Counted from the stretch's first letter, positions 1 to 4,816 are shown. The stretch is DNA of 5,402 nt from an uncultured Clostridia bacterium (GCA_937898155.1 CALEJO010000022.1:1-5402), one strand, 5' to 3'. Translations and numbers: made by a program. Notes: generated from the sequence alone by a model not told the origin.

Positions 1-209
1 CAGATCACGACGGCGAGCAGCATGCCGACGAGCGGAAGCCCCGTCATATTGATGAAAACGAGGATCGTATAGCCGCCGACCATAATGATATCGCCGTGCG
101 CGAAATTCAGCATTTTGGCAATGCCGTAAACCATCGTATAGCCGAGCGCGATCATGGCGTAGATGCCGCCGAGAGAGAGCCCGTTGATGAAAGTGATGAG
201 TAATTCCAT
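1..209 (-). CDS. livH: Branched-chain amino acid ABC transporter permease LivH, N-terminal part (runs off left edge)
   Basis: Integral membrane permease that, with LivM and the LivG/LivF ATPases, would import leucine, isoleucine and valine delivered by the LivJ-type binding protein. Only the first 69 codons are here. The protein begins MELLITFINGLSLGGIYAMI and contains the LivH family signature LGYTMVYGI (residues 22-30) followed by NFAHGD (35-40). Hydrophobic segments at about residues 4-30 and 41-69 are membrane helices. The ATG at 209-207 is preceded by AAAGGA with a 7-nt gap, which fixes the start. It lies 90 nt downstream of livJ on the same strand, separated by a hairpin with a U-tract, and I see no separate promoter in that gap, so expression probably depends on read-through from livJ. 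livM, livG and livF would be expected beyond the left edge. The family call is firm; the exact substrate is inferred. Confidence 0.93.
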   Translation of the reverse strand, partial: MELLITFINGLSLGGIYAMIALGYTMVYGIAKMLNFAHGDIIMVGGYTILVFINMTGLPLVGMLLAVVI

Positions 210-236
210 GATGGATTCCTTTGTGTTAAAACTTAG

Positions 237-280
237 AAAAAACACCCGAATGCCGGCGCGGATACCGCGCCGGCGTTCGG
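237..280 (-). terminator. Intercistronic rho-independent-type hairpin between livJ and livH
   Basis: Read on the minus strand, arms 280-265 and 261-246 form a 16-position stem around a 3-nt loop (TAU). Ten pairs next to the loop are G+C-rich and unbroken, then comes one C-A mismatch and five more pairs. A run of six U (242-237) follows three nt after the stem. It starts 20 nt after the livJ stop codon. Inside an operon such a structure would usually cause partial termination and protect the upstream mRNA, giving more binding protein than permease. The opposite strand has no U-tract, so the orientation is clear. Confidence 0.75.
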
Positions 281-299
281 TGAAACAGACAAAGTCGGA

Positions 300-1445
300 T
301 TATTTGGTCGCGGCTTTGATGATATACTTGATGGCGTCCTTCTGGACGTAGCCGCCCTCGTTCCACGTCATCGAGGTGCCGGTCGCACCGGAATAGGTGA
401 AGCCGCCCTGGAATTTCGCTTTCAGGAGGTCACAGAGGTCGGACGCGCTGATGTCGGTGGAAATCTCGGTCGTTTCGGAGATTTCTTTCATCGCGTTATA
501 GATCGCGTAAACACAGTCGTAAGCCGCCGCGCCGAACTGGTTGAGCGTTTCGGAGCCGTATTTGTTCACGTATTTGTCGATGAATTCTTTTGCGGCACCG
601 GAGGTCGCTTTGGAATCGAAATGAGAGAGCATCGAAACTTCCTGCGGGATGGAATTGATGTTCCAGCCCTCGATGCCGTCGATGCCGTCGAAGCCGTCAC
701 AGCCGTAGTAAACGGTGTTCGGCGCGACGATGTTCTTTGCCTGCTCCATGAACTGAGAAGCGGGCTGATAATAGACGGGCATGAAGATGAACGAGCAGTT
801 TTTCAGCGTGTCGATTTGCGAGCTGAAATCATCGGGCGCGCCGACGAAGGACGCTTCGACCGTTTTCACGTCGTCGGAGAGGAATTTCTTGAAGTTGTTG
901 TAAAGACCGATCGAATAGTCGTCATCGGAACGATAGAAAACGCCGATTGTCTGACCTGCGCAGGTCTCGTTGATGTATTTCGCGGCGGCTTCGCCCTGAA
1001 CGCCGTCGTTGAAGCACATCTGGTAGCCGTTGGCATACTTCGGAATGTCGTCACCCGTCGCGGAGGGCGTGATGAAGAAGACGTTGTCTTCGTTCGTGAG
1101 CTTGGTGATCTCGTTGCCGACACCGGTGGTGACGGAGCCGAGGGACACCTGCATACCGGAGGACATCAGCGACGCGTAGTTGGTGGACGCTTTGCCGGAA
1201 TCCAGCTCGTCGTCAACCATGACGAACGAGAAGAGCTTGCCGTCCAGACCGCCTGCGGCGTTGATCTCGTCCACGGCGAGTTGCGCGGCATTCTTGACCG
1301 CGGTGCCGTAAACGGCGGCGCCGCCCGTCAGCGGGCCGGTGCAACCGATGACGAACGTGTCTTTGGAATCGCCGCATCCGAAGAAGCAGGCGACGACGGC
1401 GAACAGCATGAGCGTTGCCATCATGAGCGAAACGATTTTTTTCAT
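300..1445 (-). CDS. livJ: Branched-chain amino acid ABC transporter substrate-binding lipoprotein (LivJ/LivK type)
   Basis: Extracellular lipid-anchored receptor (381 aa) that binds a branched-chain amino acid and hands it to the LivHM permease. Residues 1-24 form a lipoprotein signal: KK, a hydrophobic core, then two candidate lipidated cysteines, C20 (VVAC) and C24 (FFGC, followed by the polar GDSKD). The mature part has the type I periplasmic-binding fold of the Peripla_BP_6 family: FVIGCTGPLTGG (31-42), then AVDEINAAGG, the ligand-pocket stretches SVTTGVG and FITPSATGDD, and DDYSIG (about 175-180) at the second lobe. Length fits the family. AAAGGAG seven nt before the ATG supports the start. 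A short Asp-Gly repeat (DGFDGIDGIEG) lies in the middle. livH follows 90 nt downstream behind a hairpin. Upstream lies a long leader with a promoter, a Leu/Ile-rich small ORF and a terminator, suggesting transcription attenuation. The symbol is used in the broad sense; orthology to E. coli LivJ rather than LivK is not claimed. Confidence 0.92.
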   Translation of the reverse strand: MKKIVSLMMATLMLFAVVACFFGCGDSKDTFVIGCTGPLTGGAAVYGTAVKNAAQLAVDEINAAGGLDGKLFSFVMVDDELDSGKASTNYASLMSSGMQVSLGSVTTGVGNEITKLTNEDNVFFITPSATGDDIPKYANGYQMCFNDGVQGEAAAKYINETCAGQTIGVFYRSDDDYSIGLYNNFKKFLSDDVKTVEASFVGAPDDFSSQIDTLKNCSFIFMPVYYQPASQFMEQAKNIVAPNTVYYGCDGFDGIDGIEGWNINSIPQEVSMLSHFDSKATSGAAKEFIDKYVNKYGSETLNQFGAAAYDCVYAIYNAMKEISETTEISTDISASDLCDLLKAKFQGGFTYSGATGTSMTWNEGGYVQKDAIKYIIKAATK

Positions 1446-1474
1446 GGGAAATCTCCTTTTTCAAATAAAGTATC

Positions 1475-1518
1475 AAAAAATATAAAAAGCGGATCGAGAA
1501 CAAAATCTCAACCCGCTT
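1475..1518 (-). terminator. Attenuator-type terminator in the livJ leader
   Basis: On the minus strand the arms 1518-1506 and 1499-1487 pair over 13 positions around a 6-nt loop and run straight into UUUAUAUUUUUU. The stem has two G-U pairs. On the plus strand these become A-C mismatches, so the hairpin is built for minus-strand RNA. It sits between the livJ promoter (1817-1845) and the livJ start (1445), ending about 30 nt before the ATG and leaving the ribosome binding site outside the hairpin. A terminator in this place can only act on livJ's own transcript, which is the hallmark of transcription attenuation. Confidence 0.8.
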
Positions 1519-1533
1519 GATACCGAAAACCGG

Positions 1534-1788
1534 TTATGCGGTCGCGGACGCGACACGCGGCGAACTTGCTATTTTGTCCCGAACACGATTTTTTCGGGGA
1601 ATCAAAAGGGAAATGGTCGAAAGAATGCGCAGGCAAAGTCGGAGCAGAATCATCGGCAAAAAAAGCAAAATGGACATTGCCATGGCAATGCCCATTCCAT
1701 TCTTCTCGGAAAAATCGACGCATGTCGAAGAAGCCCCACGGTTTGTGCGGCAATCTGTATTCGTGAAAACGGAAAATACAGATTTCAT
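1534..1788 (-). CDS. Leu/Ile-rich small ORF, putative leader peptide of the livJH operon
   Basis: An 84-codon ORF lying wholly inside the livJ leader, in the same direction. Its ATG (1788) has GGAG five nt upstream, about 20 nt after the predicted transcription start. The in-frame ATG at 1818 falls in the promoter's -10 box and is excluded. Residues 40-63 (ILLFLPMILLRLCLRILSTI then SLLI) contain 10 Leu and 5 Ile in 24 positions. After this comes a basic tail (PRKNRVRDK) and a TAA only 15 nt before the terminator stem. Known ilv and leu leader peptides carry similar runs of their regulatory amino acids, so ribosome stalling at these codons when charged tRNA is scarce is the natural reading. 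Alternatives: a small membrane protein, since residues 32-63 are hydrophobic enough for one helix, or chance. At 84 codons it is longer than classical leader peptides. A shorter form starting at Met32, 36 or 38 is possible, but those starts have weak ribosome sites. Confidence 0.45.
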   Translation of the reverse strand: MKSVFSVFTNTDCRTNRGASSTCVDFSEKNGMGIAMAMSILLFLPMILLRLCLRILSTISLLIPRKNRVRDKIASSPRVASATA

Positions 1789-1816
1789 AACGGCTCCGAC
1801 TAAAAAATTTGATATC

Positions 1817-1845
1817 ATTTTAGCACGTTAAAACGCACTCGTCAA
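1817..1845 (-). promoter_or_regulatory. Promoter of the livJH operon
   Basis: On the minus strand, TTGACG (1845-1840), a 17-bp spacer and TAAAAT (1822-1817), with a TGC just before the -10 box giving an extended -10. Transcription would start near 1810. No comparable sigma-A match was found closer to livJ. TCAAT-N6-ATTGA (1857-1842) is an inverted repeat overlapping the -35 box and might be a repressor site. Confidence 0.65.
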
Positions 1846-1882
1846 TAGACAAATTGAACAAAATATCGAAATCCGCATGAGC

Positions 1883-1895
1883 GTTTTGCACAAAA
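1883..1895. repeat. 13-bp intergenic repeat GTTTTGCACAAAA, copy 1
   Basis: The same 13 bases occur at 4673-4685, also in an intergenic region. The motif is nearly symmetric (TTTTG-CA-CAAAA). Copy 1 lies between the serS terminator and the livJ promoter, 38 bp upstream of the livJ -35 box. Two copies of an AT-rich 13-mer can occur by chance in this length. Confidence 0.35.
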
Positions 1896-1907
1896 GAGCA
1901 TTTTTTT

Positions 1908-1945
1908 CGGGAAAAACGGGGAAGCCCGTCGGCAAAACGGGCTTC
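1908..1945 (-). terminator. Terminator of serS
   Basis: On the minus strand GAAGCCCGT (1945-1937) pairs perfectly with ACGGGCTTC (1929-1921) around a 7-nt loop. Four nt later comes a run of five U (1916-1912). It begins 9 nt after the serS stop codon and upstream of the livJ promoter, so it should insulate livJ from serS transcription. The gap before the U-run makes it a less than ideal terminator. Confidence 0.7.
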
Positions 1946-1954
1946 GGAAGCGAT

Positions 1955-3244
1955 TTATTTCGTCGGGATCAGCTTTTCTTTGCCGCCCATATACGGACGG
2001 AGCGCGACGGGGATATTGACCGAGCCGTCGGCGTTCAGGTTGTTTTCGAGGAACGCGATCAGCATTCTCGGCGGGGCGACGACGGTGTTATTGAGCGTGT
2101 GCGCGAGATATTTTTTGCCGTCTTCGCCGTTCACGCGGATTTTCAGACGGCGCGCCTGCGCGTCGCCGAGGTTGGAGCAGCTACCGACCTCGAAATATTT
2201 CTGCTGACGAGGAGACCATGCCTCGACGTCGATGGACTTGACTTTCAGATCGGCGAGGTCGCCGGAGCAGCATTCGAGCGTGCGGACGGGGATGTCGAGC
2301 GAGCGGAAGAGATCGACGGTGTTCTGCCAGAGCTTGTCAAACCACATTTTGCTGTCCTCGGGGCGGCAAACGACGATCATTTCCTGCTTTTCAAACTGAT
2401 GGATGCGGTAAACGCCGCGCTCCTCGATGCCGTGCGCGCCTTTTTCCTTGCGGAAGCAGGGCGAATAGCTCGTCAGCGTGTAGGGCAGGTCTTTTTCTTC
2501 GAGGATCTGGTCGATGAATTTGCCGATCATGGAATGTTCGCTTGTGCCGATGAGGAAGAGGTCTTCTCCCTCGATCTTATACATCATGGCGTCCATTTCG
2601 GCGAAGCTCATGACGCCGTTGACGACGTTCGAGCGGATCATGAACGGCGGGACGCAATAGGTGAATCCGCGGTCGATCATAAAATCGCGCGCATAGGAGA
2701 TGACGGCGGAATGCAGACGGGCGATATCGCCCATCAGATAATAGAAGCCGTTGCCGGCGACGCGGCGTGCGGCGTCGAGGTCGATGCCGTTGAAGCGCTC
2801 CATGATGTCGCTGTGATAGGGAATCTCGAAATCGGGCACGACGGGCTCTCCGAAGCGTTCCACCTCGACGTTTTCGCTGTCGTCCTTGCCGATCGGCACG
2901 GAGGGATCGATGATGTTCGGAATGACCATCATGATCTTCGTGATCTTTTCGTCGAGTTCGGCTTCCTTGGCTTCCGCGGCGGCGAGCGCCTCGGAATTTT
3001 CCGTCACGAGCTTTTTGGCGGCTTCCGCTTCGTCGCGTTTGCCCTGCGCCATATACATTCCGATGGTCTTGGAGACCTTATTGCGGTTGGCGCGGAGCGC
3101 GTCCGCCTCCTGCTGCGTTTTGCGTTTTTCTTCGTCGAGGGCGATCACTTCGTCCACGAGCGGGAGCTTGGCGTCCTGAAACTTGTTTTTGATGTTCTGC
3201 TTCACGACGTCGGGGTTTTCGCGTAAAAATCTCAAATCGAGCAT
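1955..3244 (-). CDS. serS: Seryl-tRNA synthetase (SerRS)
   Basis: Cytoplasmic class II aminoacyl-tRNA synthetase, 429 aa, which activates serine with ATP and loads it onto tRNA-Ser. Residues 1 to about 110 (MLDLRFLRENPDVVKQNIKN onward) are the long two-helix coiled-coil arm that grips the tRNA-Ser variable arm. The catalytic domain follows. Motif 2 is FRKEKGAHGIEERG (F264, R265) with YRIHQFEKQE. Motif 3 carries its arginine at R393 in NNTVVAPPRMLIAFLENN, and the protein ends VALRPYMGGKEKLIPTK. The serine pocket reads GTSEHSM and motif 3 reads NNTVVAPPR where Bacillus-type enzymes have a TAE-type pocket and NGSGLAVGR, so this belongs to a divergent bacterial SerRS branch. The frame stays open up to 3628, but the true start is the ATG at 3244: it begins with the conserved MLDLRFLREN and has AGAGGA seven nt upstream, while the upstream stretch is the T-box leader. 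Expression is controlled by that leader. Confidence 0.97.
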   Translation of the reverse strand: MLDLRFLRENPDVVKQNIKNKFQDAKLPLVDEVIALDEEKRKTQQEADALRANRNKVSKTIGMYMAQGKRDEAEAAKKLVTENSEALAAAEAKEAELDEKITKIMMVIPNIIDPSVPIGKDDSENVEVERFGEPVVPDFEIPYHSDIMERFNGIDLDAARRVAGNGFYYLMGDIARLHSAVISYARDFMIDRGFTYCVPPFMIRSNVVNGVMSFAEMDAMMYKIEGEDLFLIGTSEHSMIGKFIDQILEEKDLPYTLTSYSPCFRKEKGAHGIEERGVYRIHQFEKQEMIVVCRPEDSKMWFDKLWQNTVDLFRSLDIPVRTLECCSGDLADLKVKSIDVEAWSPRQQKYFEVGSCSNLGDAQARRLKIRVNGEDGKKYLAHTLNNTVVAPPRMLIAFLENNLNADGSVNIPVALRPYMGGKEKLIPTK

Positions 3245-3276
3245 GATTTTGTCCTCTCTTCGTTGTTTTTTGGAAT

Positions 3277-3316
3277 AAAAAAGTCTTTTCGCCCTCGGAT
3301 ATGGGACGAAAAGACT
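3277..3316 (-). terminator. T-box terminator hairpin upstream of serS
   Basis: On the minus strand AGTCTTTTCG (3316-3307) pairs with CGAAAAGACT (3291-3282), with three C-G pairs possible above one bulged U. The stem's last U opens a run of six (3282-3277). The 5' arm overlaps the antiterminator's 3' strand, so the two structures exclude each other, as in T-box leaders. Confidence 0.88.
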
Positions 3317-3505
3317 CCGTGTTGCCACCCATGTTGCCGCGTTTGCGGCCGCTCGTTTGCGCGATAAGGGGCGCACCCCGCGGCTTTCGCCGCCGGCTCG
3401 GGAAGCGGAAAGCCGGATTTCGCCCGCGGCTCGCACCGACCGCCGCTTCTCTGCGCACGAAAAAACCGTCATTTCTTCCTTCAATGCCATGAAAAATATA
3501 AGAAT
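3277..3505 (-). promoter_or_regulatory. Serine T-box riboswitch controlling serS
   Basis: Leader RNA that binds tRNA-Ser and lets serS be transcribed when the tRNA is uncharged. The T-box core reads AUGGGUGGCAACACGG (3332-3317). AUGGG (3332-3328) pairs with CCCAU (3305-3301) to form the antiterminator. The bulge UGGC (3327-3324) is complementary to a tRNA 3' end GCCA, i.e. discriminator base G, as found in bacterial tRNA-Ser. Before it is a stem III hairpin GCCGC-AAAC-GCGGC (3349-3336). Stem I shows the conserved distal elements: AGAGAAGCGGC, the GGUG loop, then GCGAGCCGC; GGAAG and CUUCC can close its base. Two UCC triplets (Ser codons, 3417-3415 and 3409-3407) lie on the 3' side of stem I. 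I cannot say which is the specifier without a covariance alignment. The 5' end is the predicted transcription start. This region explains the long gene-free stretch 3245-3505. Confidence 0.9.
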
Positions 3506-3511
3506 AAATAA

Positions 3512-3540
3512 ATTATATCCTCTTTCCGATAAAAAAGCAA
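3512..3540 (-). promoter_or_regulatory. Promoter of serS
   Basis: On the minus strand TTGCTT (3540-3535), a 17-bp spacer and a perfect TATAAT (3517-3512). Start near 3505, just before the T-box stem I. A- and T-tracts directly upstream (3542-3558) could act as an UP element. The promoter is back to back with the plus-strand one at 3590, their -35 boxes 49 bp apart. Confidence 0.75.
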
Positions 3541-3589
3541 GCGTTTTTTCAAAAAAACGGAGGAATCTTTGAAAAAACACGCGGTTTCC

Positions 3590-3618
3590 TTGATTTTCTC
3601 GCGCGGTCATGGTATACT
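3590..3618 (+). promoter_or_regulatory. Promoter of the URO-D-like gene
   Basis: TTGATT (3590-3595), 17-bp spacer, TATACT (3613-3618) preceded by TGG, an extended -10. Predicted start near 3625, giving a leader of about 30 nt. It is divergent from the serS promoter. Confidence 0.65.
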
Positions 3619-3639
3619 GTTCTCGCAAAACAAGGCGAA

Positions 3640-3650
3640 AAGAAGGTGAT
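3640..3650 (+). promoter_or_regulatory. Ribosome binding site that points to a TTG start
   Basis: AAGAAGGTGAT matches the full anti-16S complement AAGGAGGTGAT at 10 of 11 positions. Its core ends at 3646, eight nt before TTG 3655. The in-frame GTG (3646) and ATG (3649) lie inside the site and so are poor starts. Confidence 0.7.
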
Positions 3651-3654
3651 GTTC

Positions 3655-4659
3655 TTGACGAACGTAGAACGCTTCCGCGCGGTGATGAATTTTGAAAAGC
3701 CGGATCGCTTGCCCGTGCTGGAATGGGCGGGCTGGTGGGGCGATACGCTGAACCGCTGGTATGAGGAAGGACTCTCCCGCGAGATCCCGTGGGATCGCAT
3801 CCAAACGCATCTCGGGCTGGATTTCATCCGCCGCGTCTGGATGCCGCTGACGACACCGGATTGTCCGCGTGCCGCTTCGCACGGTGCGCCGCTGATCGAA
3901 ACGGAAGAGAATTACGAGGCGTTCAGGAAATATCTCTATCCCGCCCCGACGTGCGCGAACTGGCAAAACAAAATGAACATTTTGAAAGCGCTGAAAGACG
4001 AGCACGAGCGCGGCGACGCGATCCTGTGGTATTCCTATGACGGCTTTTTCTGGTTTCCGCGGACGCTGCTCGGCATCGAAAATCACCTCTATTCGTTCTA
4101 TGACGAGCCGGAGCTGTATCACCGCATCTGCTCCGATCTCGCGGACTATATCGTGAGCCAGCTTCCCGCGATTTACGACGTGTGCCATCCCGATTTCATG
4201 GTCATTTCCGAGGATATGAGTTATAATAACGGTCCGATGCTCTCCGAAAAGCTGTTCGATGAATTTTTGCTTCCGTATTATCGGCGGATCATTCCCGAAA
4301 TCAAAAAATACGGCACGAAAGTGATCGTCGATACCGACGGCGACGTTTCGATGATGATCCCGTGGCTGATGCGGGCGGGCGTGGACGGCGTGTTGCCGCT
4401 CGAACGGCAGGCGGGCGTCGATCTTTGCCGCCTGCGCGAGCAATATCCCGACTTCCTTTTCCTCGGCGGCTTCGACAAAATGACGATGTCGAAAGGGGAG
4501 GACGCGATGCGCGCGGAATTCGAGCGGCTGCTTCCCGTCATGCGCTCCGGCGGATATATCCCGTCCTGCGACCATCAGACACCGCCCGGCGTGTCGTTTG
4601 AAAACTACAAAATCTTCGTGCGTCTGCTGAAAGAATACGCCGAAAAGGCGGTCCTCTGA
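3655..4659 (+). CDS. Uroporphyrinogen decarboxylase (URO-D) superfamily protein, function unassigned
   Basis: A 334-aa TIM-barrel protein of the superfamily that holds the haem enzyme HemE and the corrinoid-dependent methyltransferases MtaA/MtbA. From the TTG start it reads MTNVERFRAVMNFEKPDRLP, matching the usual N-terminus of this group (MT-N-RERF, then EKPDR-PV). Other marks are VISEDMSYNNGPMLS (E186, D187), VIVDTDGDV (D226-T-D228-G-D230) and GGYIPSCDHQTPPGVSFENY with C305-D-H307. In MtaA-type enzymes zinc is held by an H-x-C pair and a later Cys. Here the first pair is Asp-Thr-Asp, while a Cys is present near the third position, so zinc binding and methyl transfer are uncertain. No haem or corrinoid gene is adjacent, and true HemE is unlikely given the divergent N-terminus. 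It has its own promoter. I see no clear terminator in the 207 nt that follow. Some annotation would give GTG 3646 as start, adding three residues. Confidence 0.85.
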   Translation: MTNVERFRAVMNFEKPDRLPVLEWAGWWGDTLNRWYEEGLSREIPWDRIQTHLGLDFIRRVWMPLTTPDCPRAASHGAPLIETEENYEAFRKYLYPAPTCANWQNKMNILKALKDEHERGDAILWYSYDGFFWFPRTLLGIENHLYSFYDEPELYHRICSDLADYIVSQLPAIYDVCHPDFMVISEDMSYNNGPMLSEKLFDEFLLPYYRRIIPEIKKYGTKVIVDTDGDVSMMIPWLMRAGVDGVLPLERQAGVDLCRLREQYPDFLFLGGFDKMTMSKGEDAMRAEFERLLPVMRSGGYIPSCDHQTPPGVSFENYKIFVRLLKEYAEKAVL

Positions 4660-4672
4660 AAAAACATTGTCT

Positions 4673-4685
4673 GTTTTGCACAAAA
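4673..4685. repeat. 13-bp intergenic repeat GTTTTGCACAAAA, copy 2
   Basis: Identical to 1883-1895. It lies 14 nt after the URO-D-like stop codon and 57 bp upstream of the -35 box of the solute-binding protein promoter. Both copies therefore lie upstream of transporter binding-protein promoters. Function unknown; chance is possible. Confidence 0.35.
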
Positions 4686-4726
4686 CGCGCGCGGAAAAAT
4701 TGTAGAATAAGCAGAATCTAAGGAAA

Positions 4727-4747
4727 AAGCAAAAGATTTCTTTGCTT
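4727..4747. repeat. Inverted repeat on the -35 box, candidate operator
   Basis: AAGCAAA (4727-4733) and TTTGCTT (4741-4747) are perfect 7-bp arms around a 7-bp centre. The right arm contains the whole -35 hexamer TTGCTT (4742-4747), so a dimeric regulator bound here would block the polymerase. It does not fit the consensus I know for CcpA or CodY. No U-tract follows on the plus strand, so a terminator for the URO-D-like gene is a poor alternative. Confidence 0.4.
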
Positions 4748-4770
4748 CCCGCGCGGATTCGTGCTATAAT
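4742..4770 (+). promoter_or_regulatory. Promoter of the SBP_bac_5 gene
   Basis: TTGCTT (4742-4747), 17-bp spacer, TATAAT (4765-4770) preceded by TGC (extended -10). The two hexamers and spacing are the same as in the serS promoter. Start near 4777, giving a leader of about 90 nt. Confidence 0.75.
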
Positions 4771-4816
4771 TTATTTTATCAAAGTGGGGAAGTATCCCGC
4801 TTGTTCCGAAAGCGAG

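Larger units (their letters stand above)
1446..1810 (-). promoter_or_regulatory. Long structured 5' leader of livJH, candidate transcription attenuator
   Basis: About 365 nt separate the predicted transcription start (near 1810) from livJ. In order on the minus strand it holds: a ribosome binding site and small ORF (1788-1534); a perfect 10-bp hairpin with a 13-nt loop (1784-1775 with 1761-1752); a small hairpin UCGAC-AUGC-GUCGA; an 11-position palindrome (1693-1672, one G-U pair) whose core CATTGCCATGGCAATG (1690-1675) is perfect; the Leu/Ile codon run (1671-1600); a 6-bp CCCGAA/TTCGGG hairpin; a GTCGC/GCGAC hairpin; and the terminator (1518-1475). A possible antiterminator pairs UAACCG (1536-1531) with CGGGUUG inside the terminator's 5' arm, with one bulged G. 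It would overlap the small ORF's stop codon. I found no T-box core (GGUGG-NACC type). Role in BCAA control is inference. Confidence 0.6.

Noticed and set aside
621..1520. 299-codon open frame on the plus strand
   Set aside because: Antisense to livJ, with low-complexity Arg/Val/Asp-rich content and no domain; a shadow frame.
1446..1810. T-box riboswitch for Leu/Ile/Val in the livJ leader
   Set aside because: No T-box core (GGUGG with following ACC-type bulge) nor AGAGA/GGUG stem I elements could be found, unlike the clear case before serS.
1517..1831. 104-codon plus-strand frame in the livJ leader
   Set aside because: Its TTG start has no ribosome site, and it runs against the promoter, terminator G-U pairs and small ORF, which all point to the minus strand.
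1877..3226. 449-codon open frame on the plus strand
   Set aside because: It lies antisense to serS, has no family motif I recognise and no ribosome site, and is explained by the codon bias of serS.
3245..3628. N-terminal extension of serS to ATG 3628
   Set aside because: The stretch is the T-box leader and promoter; the conserved SerRS N-terminus and a ribosome site begin at 3244.
3607..4683. 358-codon open frame on the minus strand
   Set aside because: Antisense to the URO-D-like gene, whose motifs are unmistakable on the plus strand.
4676..4708. Second promoter TTGCAC ... TAGAAT before the SBP_bac_5 gene
   Set aside because: The spacer would be 21 bp, too long, and a much better promoter lies at 4742-4770.
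4686..4756. Terminator for the URO-D-like gene from the CGCGCGG and CCGCGCG elements
   Set aside because: The arms are 54 nt apart, there is no U-tract after the second, and the second lies in the next promoter's spacer.
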